A stretch of 64,000 nt of DNA from Bermanella sp036960565. Its GTDB lineage: Bacteria; Pseudomonadota; Gammaproteobacteria; Pseudomonadales; Oceanobacteraceae. This document shows positions 1 to 9,236 of the stretch, piece by piece (positions within the stretch are counted from its first letter, which is position 1; the number at the start of each line of letters is the position of its first letter). The notes under the pieces were generated by a model. The model was not told the origin of the DNA. It did not search any database and saw nothing but the letters and a program-made list of their open reading frames with translations. Location: NCBI GenBank assembly GCA_036960565.1, contig JBALXQ010000015.1:43119-107118 (forward strand), written 5' to 3'. A program made the position numbers and the translations under genes.

Positions 1-174
1 GGATCAGCCCATTGCCAATTGGCGCCCTTTTGGCGAGACGTTTTATCATTAAGCCAGTTTAGAGCACAACAAGTATCCCAGCGCGGTGGCACTGTTGAAT
101 GCGAACTAAAAGAGGATCGGGTGTTAATTAGTGGTGGCTGCGTTGATTATCTGGTGGGAGAAATTAATATTTAG
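1..174 (+). CDS. PhzF-family isomerase/epimerase, C-terminal fragment
   Basis: An open frame runs from the first base to a TAG at 172-174, giving 57 residues that begin GSAHCQLAPFW. This matches the PhzF-family signature G-S/T-A-H-C-x-L-x-P-Y/F-W, and it is followed by the usual tail VSQRGG...RVLISGG. PhzF-like proteins are cytoplasmic epimerases or isomerases with a diaminopimelate-epimerase fold; most members outside phenazine clusters have no known substrate. The 5' part lies outside the window, so length and catalytic Glu cannot be checked. No phenazine genes are visible. Confidence 0.85.
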   Translation, partial: GSAHCQLAPFWRDVLSLSQFRAQQVSQRGGTVECELKEDRVLISGGCVDYLVGEINI

Positions 175-291
175 CGCGAGCGACAGGTAGCGTGGTTGGG
201 TTTGGCGTATTGTCGTAGTAAAATGACGTTTTCATAGCCTTAAAAATATCGATGAATAAATTGGCCCTATAGAAGTGAATTGTAATACATA

Positions 292-675
292 ATGAAAGAC
301 TGTAATTCCTGTGGGAAATGTTGCATCAAGTACAGCAATGGTGGTTTGTCGGCAGAGAGCAGCGAAATAGATTACTGGGAAAATCATCGCCCGGATATTT
401 ATAGGTATGTTCGAAACGGTAAAATCTGGATGGACCCCAATTCGGGTCAGCAATTAACGCTGTGCCCATTCTTAAAAAAAGAGCCCAATCAAAATCGTTA
501 CACTTGTGACATTTATTACGACCGCCCGGTTGACTGTAAATACTATCCCAGTAATATTTCAGAAATGATCCGCGATGAATGCGAGATGATTGAGAAAAAA
601 GATTTAACCGATTCAACTAAAGCGCAAAAGACTCTGGACATCATTATGAGTGACAGCCGCTCTTCAGGTGCATGA
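292..675 (+). CDS. YkgJ-like CxxCxxCC cysteine-cluster protein
   Basis: A 127-residue cytoplasmic protein that opens with DCNSCGKCC, the C-x2-C-x2-CC signature of the YkgJ family (putative zinc or iron chelating proteins). Further cysteines lie at LCPFL, YTCDIY and VDCKYYP, as expected for the family, where clustered cysteines bind a metal. The ATG at 292 begins the cysteine motif almost directly, so no longer start is needed. Its molecular role is unknown in general. It stands alone between the PhzF fragment and a convergent binding-protein gene. Confidence 0.85.
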   Translation: MKDCNSCGKCCIKYSNGGLSAESSEIDYWENHRPDIYRYVRNGKIWMDPNSGQQLTLCPFLKKEPNQNRYTCDIYYDRPVDCKYYPSNISEMIRDECEMIEKKDLTDSTKAQKTLDIIMSDSRSSGA

Positions 676-714
676 TCTAATACCTAGCGCTAAAATTGGA
701 ACATCTTATGTCAT

Positions 715-1494
715 CTAGCTAGCTTTGCTATAACCCAAGATTTCTCTAATTTTACCGCTGGACTTCAGCCTGCTAATTCTTTCGTTAACTAGGCTAATTA
801 ATTCACTGTGATCTTTTTTCTTGCTAAACGACAGATAACGTTTTTTAGCATAGGCGGGCTTGCTGGCGGATTTTACTGCTTTATTTAGTTGAAGCTCATC
901 CACTAACGCTCGGCCCACACGTTCATTCTTTACAATAATATCAATGCGTCCTAAGGCCAATTTTTTGAAGTTTTGAACTTCGCTATTGACTAGTTGTGGC
1001 TTAATATCCTGATGGTTAATGAGTTGATCTATTTCCTTATTAAAATTCTCACCACGCACCATGCCCAATTTGTATGGCGTTAAATCTTTATACTCGTTCC
1101 AGCTAAAAGCTTCGTTAAATTTCAAGGTGGAATACCAAATCATGGAGCGATCCTCTACCAAAGGATTACTGAAATTCATGTACTCTTCACGATCGGGCTT
1201 TATAAAAAGTGAAAAAGTACCGTCTACTTTTCCTTCTTTAATTTGGCGAAGACAGCGTTTCCAGGGAACCGATTTTATTTCAAGAGCATAGCCTGGAAGG
1301 TCGTCGAATATTTCATTTAACAGCACGACCCAGGAGCCTTCGGTGATGGGTTTGTCTTTTTCAACCACAACAAATGGTGGCCAGTGCTCAGTACACATGG
1401 ATATGGTTTGCACTTCACTGCTGGCATGGCCAAAAAAAGAAAGTACAGAAAGGGCCGCCAGAATCGCCAGGTTTTTAAGAATTTTGTTAGTCAT
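715..1494 (-). CDS. Periplasmic solute-binding protein (SBP_bac_3 type), orphan
   Basis: A 259-residue protein with an N-terminal signal peptide (hydrophobic stretch ending near HASS) and the two-lobed SBP_bac_3 layout. It carries W-P-P-F after the first strand, the motif VPWKRCLRQIKEGKVDGTFS, and a late MVRGENF hinge region. The PWKR-C variant is shared with the protein at 38701. No permease or ATPase gene is adjacent, so a transport role is not supported by context. The ligand is unknown. Convergent with the YkgJ-like gene. Confidence 0.85.
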   Translation of the reverse strand: MTNKILKNLAILAALSVLSFFGHASSEVQTISMCTEHWPPFVVVEKDKPITEGSWVVLLNEIFDDLPGYALEIKSVPWKRCLRQIKEGKVDGTFSLFIKPDREEYMNFSNPLVEDRSMIWYSTLKFNEAFSWNEYKDLTPYKLGMVRGENFNKEIDQLINHQDIKPQLVNSEVQNFKKLALGRIDIIVKNERVGRALVDELQLNKAVKSASKPAYAKKRYLSFSKKKDHSELISLVNERISRLKSSGKIREILGYSKAS

Positions 1495-1966
1495 ATTATT
1501 AGGTGTTTCATTAGGTTTAGCCCTTTGTTGTCGCTATATATAGGCGCTTTTAGGAATGCTTAGGGTAATATTAGTGTCATCAATTTCATGAGTTAAAAAT
1601 ACGATATATAAGGCATCAACAAATTACTAGGCAAGCTTTGTTTCAGTATGTACAAGACCATTAGGCATAATAATGTGAATTACGGATTTGATTATTTTTA
1701 TTTCTTAAAATTGGCTATAGCGCTGCTGATGAGACGTTAATATTTATTTGGTAGGGCGATTCTTATTTTAATTACTTAATCGCTTAAAGGTAGCCATTAA
1801 TTTAGGTGCTAAACCAAACTAGGTATTTTCGGGGGAATGGTTCTTATTCTCTTAAAAACGCTGTTCTGGCACCGAGTTGCCTCGGTGATACCCAGATGTG
1901 CATTATTGGCAGTTACACATGAGTGGACTGAATCCAGTTAGTCTTAATTTTTCAGGTCTATTAACT
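1495..1966. other. Intergenic stretch without a recognisable gene
   Basis: This 472-base AT-rich interval separates two minus-strand genes. I find no coding frame with family resemblance. The only clear structure is a GC-rich hairpin at 1865-1896, described separately as a probable terminator. The part next to 1494 must carry the promoter of the binding-protein gene. Confidence 0.6.
1854..1896 (-). terminator. Probable intrinsic terminator after the HxlR gene
   Basis: The inner arms CACCGAG (1870-1876) and CTCGGTG (1881-1887) enclose the loop TTGC. The stem extends with TCTGG (1865-1869) and CCAGA (1892-1896) across a 4-base bulge. Read on the minus strand, a run of five T follows at 1858-1854. 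It lies about 70 bases past the HxlR stop. The six-base gap between stem and T run is longer than usual. Confidence 0.5.
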
Positions 1967-2425
1967 TTAATGGCTACTCATTTCAGAAGTTAAGTCGTAA
2001 GAGGCTCGAATTTGTTTAATGGGGACTTCATTGCCATCTTCATTGGTAATACGCACTTGTAGCCTCTGCCCGGTTTCAATATCGATCCCTTTGGACCAAT
2101 CACCTTCAGTGCTGACTTCCCATTTGTCTACCCAGTTACCTAAGACAATTAGAGTGGGCAGTAAATCGATACAGCGTTTGGTGGGGGTGTACACCATACG
2201 TTTTGCGTTTAGTTTGAGGGGCGTTCTTGCGATGAGTTCAGATTCTTCCAGCGCTTTCAGACGCTGAGTGAGCAGGTTCCGAGATATATTGAGACTGGCT
2301 TGCAGTTGATCGAACTGTTTAATGCCCTGCAATACATCGCGTATCACCAATAACGACCAACGATCGCCAAAAATACTCAAAGCCTTTTGAATGGGGCATT
2401 GGTGTGGCTGTGCTTGATTGGTCAT
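1967..2425 (-). CDS. HxlR-family transcriptional regulator
   Basis: A 152-residue winged-helix regulator. The family hallmark CPIQKALSIFGDRWSLLVIRD is near the N-terminus, followed by GIKQFDQLQ and the recognition region ISRNLLTQRLKALEE. HxlR proteins often respond to reactive electrophiles or quinones through a cysteine; here one lies at C10 in the CPI motif. It is divergent from an Old Yellow Enzyme gene, and the intergenic region carries two copies of GTTC-N7-GAAC, so it probably controls that reductase. The C-terminal 40 residues extend beyond the usual HxlR domain. Confidence 0.9.
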   Translation of the reverse strand: MTNQAQPHQCPIQKALSIFGDRWSLLVIRDVLQGIKQFDQLQASLNISRNLLTQRLKALEESELIARTPLKLNAKRMVYTPTKRCIDLLPTLIVLGNWVDKWEVSTEGDWSKGIDIETGQRLQVRITNEDGNEVPIKQIRASYDLTSEMSSH

Positions 2426-2551
2426 TCACAAATTCCTACGTAATTAGCGGCATCTACAGGAAAACCTCGTAATGCCAGAGATGATTTTTTGCAGAAATAT
2501 CGGGTTAGTAAGCTGATGATATCTGAAAAAGGTGATTATTTGAAATTGTAG

Positions 2552-2622
2552 GTTCATATATTGAACTTTAAAGGTTGAATAAGTGAACTTATTTAATTAT
2601 CTTAAGTTCTCTTATTGAACTT
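2552..2622. promoter_or_regulatory. Paired GTTC-N7-GAAC operators, HxlR/OYE intergenic region
   Basis: Two inverted repeats of the same layout occur: GTTC at 2552 with GAAC at 2563-2566, and GTTC at 2606 with GAAC at 2617-2620. Each is extended by TT on the GAAC side (GAACTT). A lone GAACTT half lies at 2585-2590. The centres are 54 bases apart, five helical turns. Position between the divergent genes makes them the likely sites of the HxlR protein; this is inferred. Confidence 0.6.
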
Positions 2623-2636
2623 ATTTGAGTGTGCCC

Positions 2637-3860
2637 ATGGCCAAGAACACCCTAAATGACACGATTACGCTGCGCTCTGGAACGGTGCTTAAAAATCGCA
2701 TTTGTAAATCTTCAATGAACGAAGCGTTAGGTACCGCGGAGGGACGAGTAACTAAGGGGCATGTGGAGTTATACCGCACTTGGGCCCTAGGGGGGGCAGG
2801 CTTACTCATTACCGGTAATATGATGGTAGATGCACGGCATGCCAACGAACCCATGACAGTAAGTGTTATGAATGAGCGGGATATGCCGCTTCTCAAACAG
2901 TGGGCCGACATGGGCAAGAAGAACAATACCCAAATTTGGCCACAGTTGAGTCACCCGGGTAAACAGTCACCTTTTAATAATGCCCCGGTTTCCCCATCGG
3001 CCCTGCCGCTGAAAAACCCTATGTTTAAACCACCCAGAGCTTTGGAGCATTTGGAAATTGAAACCATAATTGGTCAGTTTGTGAATAGCGCCGTGCTGTG
3101 TGAAAAAGCTGGCTTTGGTGGCGTGCAGCTTCATGGGGCTCATGGGTATCTCATTAGCCAGTTTTTATCTCCTGCTCATAATAAGCGTACCGATCAATGG
3201 GGGGGCAGTTTAGAAAATCGCATGCGTTTTGCTACTAACATTTATAAAGGCATACGCGCTGCCACCAGTGAAAAATTTAATGTATCCATTAAGCTAAATT
3301 CATCTGATTTTCAAAAGGGTGGCTTCAGCGAAGAAGATTCTATTAAAGTAGCTGAAGCGCTAGATGCCATGGGCATGGATATGATTGAGATTTCCGGTGG
3401 CAGTTGGGAGAACCCGGTCAACCGCAAAGGCTTAGTAAAAGATAGTACACGTAAACGTGAGGCCTACTTTTTAACCTACGCCGAAAAAGTACGCTCAAAA
3501 GTGAAGGCAGCCTTAATGGTTACCGGCGGCTTTCGAACACAGGAAGGCATGGAAGCAGCGGCTGAAGGCGGCGCGGTGGATATCGTTGGCTTGGCCCGAC
3601 CTTTTGTGGTGGAACCGACGATAGCTCGCCAAGTATTAGAGGGCAGCGGTTATGTATCAACCGTAAAACCTATTACTACAGGCATTAAAAAAATTGATGA
3701 TATGGCTATTATGGAAATTAGCTGGTATTCACTGCAAATGAAACGCATCAGTGAGGGTAAAAAACCAAGGCGTAAAGCTCGCGGCGTTTTATCACTGGCC
3801 CATGTTTTGTATCGATTTTGGCGAAATGGTCGAGCGGTGCAAAGAGTGCGTTCTACATAG
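2637..3860 (+). CDS. NADH:flavin oxidoreductase, Old Yellow Enzyme family
   Basis: A protein of about 407 residues with the OYE TIM barrel: LKNRICKSSMNEALGT at the N-terminus, the substrate-pocket HGAHGYLISQFLSPAHNKRTD, WGGSLENRMRF, ISGGSWENP, and VTGGFRT followed by GLARPFVVEP for FMN phosphate binding. Such enzymes reduce alpha,beta-unsaturated carbonyls or nitro compounds with NAD(P)H. I prefer ATG 2637; in-frame TTG 2625 and GTG 2631 are alternatives. The divergent HxlR gene and operators suggest induction by an electrophile. The last 60 residues extend past the barrel and end in a basic stretch. Confidence 0.9.
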   Translation: MAKNTLNDTITLRSGTVLKNRICKSSMNEALGTAEGRVTKGHVELYRTWALGGAGLLITGNMMVDARHANEPMTVSVMNERDMPLLKQWADMGKKNNTQIWPQLSHPGKQSPFNNAPVSPSALPLKNPMFKPPRALEHLEIETIIGQFVNSAVLCEKAGFGGVQLHGAHGYLISQFLSPAHNKRTDQWGGSLENRMRFATNIYKGIRAATSEKFNVSIKLNSSDFQKGGFSEEDSIKVAEALDAMGMDMIEISGGSWENPVNRKGLVKDSTRKREAYFLTYAEKVRSKVKAALMVTGGFRTQEGMEAAAEGGAVDIVGLARPFVVEPTIARQVLEGSGYVSTVKPITTGIKKIDDMAIMEISWYSLQMKRISEGKKPRRKARGVLSLAHVLYRFWRNGRAVQRVRST

Positions 3861-3971
3861 TTTATTCTTGCTTTATAGATCTATCATGCGGGTCAGAACC
3901 GAGCACATTGTGCCCGGAATAATAACAAGGTAATGAGATACTTAAATTTGGATAGATAATTAATCGACAAT

Positions 3972-6053
3972 TTAAAACTTCCAAGAAACCCCAGACAGTA
4001 TTTGTCTGGAGCGACTAGGTATGCCTTCGGTGTGATTCGCATTATAAGGAGGAGATTCATAATGCGTATCTACAATATTTTTAACTTGAATGTAGCCTTT
4101 AAGTTTTCGATTAAACTTGTAAATAATTTTTCCGTACCACTGCCAATATGGATCCAGCTCAATTAGGTTGTCATCACTGCCATTGGTAGACATATTTCGT
4201 TTGCCTATATAATTTCCAGCTAGATTAGCATTCCAATAAGCGTGCTGATAATTTAAAGCAATAGAGGCCAGGTTATCTGACTCCCTAAAAGATGAGGTGG
4301 GTTTTTCTAAAAGGTGAGTGTAAGTGCTGGTTAATAGCCAGTGATCGCTTAATTCAAAGGTAGATTCAAACTCCAAACCTTTTACCGGATTCTGATCAAT
4401 ATTACTATATTGAAAAACGTCACCACTCACCAAGACTCGTTGTATGGCATCTTTAAAATGATTTTCAAAGTAGGCACCGGAAAAGCTGGTATGGGAATAC
4501 TGTGCCAAATAAATAAATTCCCATGATTGTACTGTTTCGGGTTTTAGGTTTTTATCGCCTAAGATAACCGTATTATTAAGCAGATTTAGCTCGTTTTCAG
4601 CGGGTGCCCGAAAAGCCTCGCCATAGAGTAATTTTAGACTTTGCTGAGGCGTTATTGGATGAACAAAACCAAATCTAGGACTAATGCTTTCGCCAATATT
4701 TGAAAAATTGTCATAACGCAGCCCCAGAGTTAAATGGCTTTTACTAAATACTTGATGCTGGTATTGAGAATATAAACCAAGAATATCACGCTGAGATTTA
4801 TTTTGAACGGGAGTGGTGGCCAGTAATTCTCCATAATAACGAATGGGAAAAATTCCGTTAACTAAGTCTGCTAAATCAAAGTTATTTTCGAGGATGACTT
4901 GTGGGGCATGGAGCTGACGAAAATCTAGGCCAAATTGTAGGCTATTATCTGGACCTGTTTTCCAGTCGTTATGCCATTGTAAATGCTGTTCCTTATAGGT
5001 TTTAAAATTAACCTTGGTTAATAATGCGTCGCTGCTATCTGGGTTGCTCGCCCCGGAGAAGGCTCCCTCATCGCTTAGTTGGCCAGAAATAAAGAAACGA
5101 GTATGGTGTTCGCTTAGTCGTAGCCAGGAGTGAATTCCTAGCAGGGTAAAATTTTGTTTAAATGAAAATGATTCAAATAGGGATCGGCTCTCATTGATGC
5201 CTTCGGACAGAGAGCCAAGCACATAAAAGTCTTCGGCTTCGGTGCGGTAACGTTGAAAATTAAAGGAAGATTTTTGCCATTGAAGTCTGAAGTTAAGGCT
5301 ACTGGCTTCAATGGGGTCGGATGTATTGGTGCGTCCAATGTCAAATCTATCCGGAACATTATATGTATCGCCACTTTCATTTTGAGCATGGGCAAATAGA
5401 TTTATTTTAAAATCGTTGTATTGCTTACTGGCAAATAGATGAGTTTCTTCATAAGAAAATTCACCCAAACTGGCACCCACTTCATTGACGCCTTCACGGC
5501 TGATGATATTTATGACCCCAAGCATGGCGTTGGATCCATAAACAGCGGAGCCGGGACCACGAATGAATTCCACACGCTTTATATTTAACAGGGGGATTTT
5601 TCCCCCTATGATAACGCTGCCGCTGGTGCGAGGCTCATCTATACGTTGGCCATCGATTAACAGCAGTACTTCGGCACCCAGGCCACCAACGGTCCGCCCT
5701 CTAGAAGAAAAGCTTGTATGTTGTGGGGCATAAGATGATCGGAACGACTGAAAACCTGGCACAAAATTCATTAATTCATACAGGTAATGAAGGCCTAAGT
5801 GTTGTATTTGTTCATGGCTAAATACAGTGACAGAAGAGGGCACAGTTTTCAGGTTTTGCTCGGTCAGTGTGGCACCACTAACTTTTATAAACATTAAATC
5901 TTCAAGGGAGGTATTAAATAGATTTTCAGCCAGTGCTTCCGCTTGTAAAGCTTCTGTCTCGGCTTCTTTTCCTATGTCTGCACTCGCAACCCCTTCAAAT
6001 GCATTTAGCACTGAACTGATAGTCAGTAAAAGAATAGGAAACAGTATTTTCAT
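3972..6053 (-). CDS. TonB-dependent outer-membrane receptor
   Basis: A 693-residue receptor with a signal peptide (residues 1-18). After a short linker comes FNTSLEDLMFIKVSGA, a plug domain (VPSSVTVFSHEQI through VEFIRGPGSAVYGSNAMLGVINII), then a 22-strand-type barrel ending in SGVSWKF with the terminal Phe of outer-membrane proteins. It lies divergently to a paralogue at 6388, and both share barrel segments such as FPIRYYGELLATT. The plug start LEDLM is typical of receptors with no known siderophore ligand. No TonB/ExbBD genes are in the window. Confidence 0.93.
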   Translation of the reverse strand: MKILFPILLLTISSVLNAFEGVASADIGKEAETEALQAEALAENLFNTSLEDLMFIKVSGATLTEQNLKTVPSSVTVFSHEQIQHLGLHYLYELMNFVPGFQSFRSSYAPQHTSFSSRGRTVGGLGAEVLLLIDGQRIDEPRTSGSVIIGGKIPLLNIKRVEFIRGPGSAVYGSNAMLGVINIISREGVNEVGASLGEFSYEETHLFASKQYNDFKINLFAHAQNESGDTYNVPDRFDIGRTNTSDPIEASSLNFRLQWQKSSFNFQRYRTEAEDFYVLGSLSEGINESRSLFESFSFKQNFTLLGIHSWLRLSEHHTRFFISGQLSDEGAFSGASNPDSSDALLTKVNFKTYKEQHLQWHNDWKTGPDNSLQFGLDFRQLHAPQVILENNFDLADLVNGIFPIRYYGELLATTPVQNKSQRDILGLYSQYQHQVFSKSHLTLGLRYDNFSNIGESISPRFGFVHPITPQQSLKLLYGEAFRAPAENELNLLNNTVILGDKNLKPETVQSWEFIYLAQYSHTSFSGAYFENHFKDAIQRVLVSGDVFQYSNIDQNPVKGLEFESTFELSDHWLLTSTYTHLLEKPTSSFRESDNLASIALNYQHAYWNANLAGNYIGKRNMSTNGSDDNLIELDPYWQWYGKIIYKFNRKLKGYIQVKNIVDTHYESPPYNANHTEGIPSRSRQILSGVSWKF

Positions 6054-6387
6054 TGCCAGTTATTCATATAAAGTCCCGTCAATTACTATCAAGTATAGAC
6101 AGGCAGGCCATGTTTGCTGGAGACAGAATAAAGGTAAGCCTAAGGACTTCAAATGCCTAGAAAGCGTGGGTAAATAACCTTATGTCGTACTAGGCCAGGT
6201 GCGCAAACACATATGTAAAAACAGCCTAATTAGTATGCTGTTTATCTCTGAAATATCTAAAGGGAGAAATAGCCATGGCTTAACTCAACTATAGTTAATT
6301 AGGTTAGGTTAAAGGTGAATAATGAGATTTTCCCACCTAAATCTAAAGAGTGGGATGTGACTGCCCAGTATAAAAATGAGTTAAAAA
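6054..6387. other. Intergenic region between divergent TonB receptors
   Basis: This 334-base AT-rich region must hold both receptor promoters. A hairpin with arms AAACAGC (6219-6225) and GCTGTTT (6237-6243) is visible. At 6274 a good ribosome site (AGGGAG) precedes an ATG followed after one codon by TAA. No Fur-like box was recognised by eye. Confidence 0.5.
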
Positions 6388-8409
6388 ATGAAAGCACTTT
6401 GGGTTCTTTCCATTGTTTTACTTTCTCATTCAGTCATGGGCAGCATGAGTGATGAGCAGATATTTTCCATGAGCCTTGAAGAACTGCGTGATGTCCTAGT
6501 AACAGGGTCAACGCTTACCCCCACCCGGGTACAACTGGTGCCATCAGCGGTAACTGTATTTACTCGAGATGAAATTATCTCCATGGGTTTTGATTATATT
6601 GATGAGCTTGTCAATGTGGTGCCTGGATTTCAATCTCATCGTTCAGCGCAAACCCCACTGCAAAATCCAATATCTTCAAGAGGGCGTCTAATTAGTTTGG
6701 AAGCATCTGAGTTATTGGTATTAATAGATGGGCAAAGAGTTGACGGGCCGCGAAGCAATGGCACCACCGTGGCCTTCCCTAAGATATCCCTTGAATTTAT
6801 TGAACGGGTGGAATTTATTCGTGGTCCAGGCTCTGCCATACATGGCTCTAACGCCATGATGGGGGTGATTAATATTGTGACCCGTACTCATGAAAATCAA
6901 ATGAGTATTGGATATGGCAGTTTTAACCGTCGCCAGTTAAGTCTGCAAAATAATCAAAAAATTGAACATCTAAGCTTAGATATATTTGCCCAGACTCAAC
7001 TAGATGATGGCGATGATTACCATCTCAACGATACTTTTTCATCCAATAAAATTGACACAGATGACCCTAGGCAGATAGATGATCTGATTGTAAAGATTGC
7101 TAGGCACGATACTCAGCTTAATTTTCAACATCATGAGTTTCAAACAAAAAGATTTTATGAACTGGATGGTATTTCAAACGACTTTAATAAACGTAATGGT
7201 CATTTTTCTTCGGTTTCACTCAAACACAATTTTAACTGGATGAATGTCGACTCTTGGCTTAGATTAAGCCATAAAGAAACTCGGGTACGTATAAAGGCTC
7301 AATTAATAGCAGAAGGAGGGCTAGTTGCTATCAGTACACCATCCAGTACTGATGCTTTGTTTGCGATAGCAACATTTGATGACTACACCGAAAGCCACAT
7401 TCAGTGGCATAACAGCGTGAAGGTCAATGGTACGGGCAGTGTACAAGTTGGTGTGGAGTACCGTCAGGTTCAATCACCTCAAACGATAACTGAAAATAAT
7501 TTTGATGTGGGAGACTTAGCCAGTGGCGTATTCCCTATTCGCTACTACGGAGAATTACTCGCCACTACTTCGATACAAGGACGTTCTGAGAGAGAGTTAT
7601 CGGCCCAGTATGTACAGTACCAAGATGTATTTTTAAATCAGACTCACTTAACACTAGGGCTACGTAACGATGATGTTCAATCACTAGGCTCGCAACTTAC
7701 CCCAAGAATTGGCGTAGTGCAGGAACTTAATGAAAGCCACAGTGTAAAATTATTATATGGCGAAGCCTTTAGAGTGCCATCGGAGTCTGAGTTATTTTTA
7801 GAAAATAACCCTGTCTTGTTAGGAAACCCAAACTTAAAACCTGAGACTGTAAAAAGCTGGGATTTAATTTGGATGGCTCAATGGAAAAATAATAATTTAT
7901 CTCTTGGTTACTTTGAGAATCATTTTACAGATGCCATCGTTGAAAAGCCGAGTGAATTGGGTGTGCCTAGGTTTGAGAATTCACAACAAGATCCTATTAA
8001 AGGTCTGGAATTTGAAATGTCTCAACAATTGAATACACATTGGAAAATTCGGACTACCTATACCCATATAAGTGAAAAACCAGATTTAAGCTACCGAGAA
8101 GCCGAGCGCCTTTTTTCAATCACCACCAATTACCAGCACGGGAAATGGCGTACCAACCTAGTTTTGTCTTACCACGGTGAACGAGAGATAGCGGCAATAG
8201 ACGATGCTGGTGATCGCTTACAGCTGGATAGTGCTTGGTTATTGTGGACAAAACTAAGTTATGAGATTAATTCGAAAATTCATGGTTATTTTCAGGTTAA
8301 AAACTTATCCAATAAAAAGGATTACTCACCTACTCTTGGAGCAACGCTAACGCAAGGGGTGCCCAATAGAGACAGGGAAGTATTATTGGGGTTGAGGTGG
8401 GATTTTTGA
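6388..8409 (+). CDS. TonB-dependent outer-membrane receptor, paralogue
   Basis: A 673-residue receptor with signal peptide (about residues 1-18, ending VMGS), the linker MSLEELRDVLVTGSTL, plug motifs VPSAVTVFTRDEI and VEFIRGPGSAIHGSNAMMGVINIV, and a barrel ending LGLRWDF. It resembles the product of 3972 along its whole length, including NNFD...FPIRYYGELLATT and LLYGEAFR-P-E-EL, so the pair arose by duplication. It is followed directly by a binding-protein gene, suggesting co-transcription with periplasmic partners. Ligand unknown. Confidence 0.93.
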   Translation: MKALWVLSIVLLSHSVMGSMSDEQIFSMSLEELRDVLVTGSTLTPTRVQLVPSAVTVFTRDEIISMGFDYIDELVNVVPGFQSHRSAQTPLQNPISSRGRLISLEASELLVLIDGQRVDGPRSNGTTVAFPKISLEFIERVEFIRGPGSAIHGSNAMMGVINIVTRTHENQMSIGYGSFNRRQLSLQNNQKIEHLSLDIFAQTQLDDGDDYHLNDTFSSNKIDTDDPRQIDDLIVKIARHDTQLNFQHHEFQTKRFYELDGISNDFNKRNGHFSSVSLKHNFNWMNVDSWLRLSHKETRVRIKAQLIAEGGLVAISTPSSTDALFAIATFDDYTESHIQWHNSVKVNGTGSVQVGVEYRQVQSPQTITENNFDVGDLASGVFPIRYYGELLATTSIQGRSERELSAQYVQYQDVFLNQTHLTLGLRNDDVQSLGSQLTPRIGVVQELNESHSVKLLYGEAFRVPSESELFLENNPVLLGNPNLKPETVKSWDLIWMAQWKNNNLSLGYFENHFTDAIVEKPSELGVPRFENSQQDPIKGLEFEMSQQLNTHWKIRTTYTHISEKPDLSYREAERLFSITTNYQHGKWRTNLVLSYHGEREIAAIDDAGDRLQLDSAWLLWTKLSYEINSKIHGYFQVKNLSNKKDYSPTLGATLTQGVPNRDREVLLGLRWDF

Positions 8410-8450
8410 TCACGATACTGAAATTAATTTGTAAACTTAAGACGGCAAGG

Positions 8451-9200
8451 ATGCTTAAACATTGTGTGCTTGGCTTGTTTTTATGGCCAGTATCATTTGC
8501 TGTATTGGCGCAAGATTGCACAGAGATTAAAGTGTCAGGGTCCAATTCATGGAAACCCATTTCATTTGTTAATGAGAGTAAAACTGAATTTAGTGGTGTG
8601 GCTTTCGATGTACTGTTATTACTTTCACAAAAGTTAGCCATTCAAGTTACGCCGCTAATTGGTTTACCTTGGGCCAGAGCCATAATCATGATGGAGTCGG
8701 GCGAACTGGACGTTATGGCGGGTATATACAAAACCCCCGAGAGATCTAAGACGTTTTATTTCACTCAAGCCTTTTTAGCTGAAAACCTTAATATTTATGT
8801 ATTAAGAAATAAGGGTTTTCATTATGAAGAGTTTAAGGACTTAATTGGCAAAAGAACGGATATGATCATTGGCTCAAGCAATGGTAAGCAATTTGATGCC
8901 TTTGCCAAAAAACACCTTTCACTCCATCTTGTTTCAACTAGAGAGCAGCAGTTTCAGAGATTGGTACGTGAAAGGTCCGATTATGTGATATTGGACCAAT
9001 ATACGGCTAACTGGAAATTAAAGAAACTGGGTTTGGTTAAGCAAATAGTGGCACTTGAAACCCCGCTAATAAAAAACCCCATATACTTTGCTTTTTCTAA
9101 AAAATCTCCTTGCGCCAGTTTGTTGCCTCAAATTAACGTTATTTTAAATACAATGGAACGCGATGGGAGCTTGAGTGATATTTATGAAACATACTTTTAG
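8451..9200 (+). CDS. Periplasmic solute-binding protein (SBP_bac_3 type)
   Basis: About 249 residues from ATG 8451, which gives a normal signal peptide (LGLFLWPVSFAVLAQ). An upstream in-frame GTG at 8397 would overlap the receptor and bury the signal sequence. Family features are FSGVAFDVLLLLSQKL, GLPWARAIIMMESGELDVMAG and KTPERSKTFYFTQAF. It sits 41 bases after the TonB receptor stop and 36 before the next binding-protein gene, so the three probably form an operon. No permease or ATPase follows. Ligand unknown. Confidence 0.85.
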   Translation: MLKHCVLGLFLWPVSFAVLAQDCTEIKVSGSNSWKPISFVNESKTEFSGVAFDVLLLLSQKLAIQVTPLIGLPWARAIIMMESGELDVMAGIYKTPERSKTFYFTQAFLAENLNIYVLRNKGFHYEEFKDLIGKRTDMIIGSSNGKQFDAFAKKHLSLHLVSTREQQFQRLVRERSDYVILDQYTANWKLKKLGLVKQIVALETPLIKNPIYFAFSKKSPCASLLPQINVILNTMERDGSLSDIYETYF

Positions 9201-9236
9201 CCCCATTTTCGCTATGGCCAGTTCACGAAGGTTTAC

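Noticed and set aside
3899..3917. Hairpin CCGAGCACATTGTGCCCGG as a terminator between convergent OYE and TonB genes
   Set aside because: There is one mismatched pair and no T run on either strand, so I did not annotate it.
5827..6177. Plus-strand open frame of 116 codons opposite the TonB receptor start
   Set aside because: It overlaps the signal peptide and plug coding region of a clear receptor gene and has no family features.
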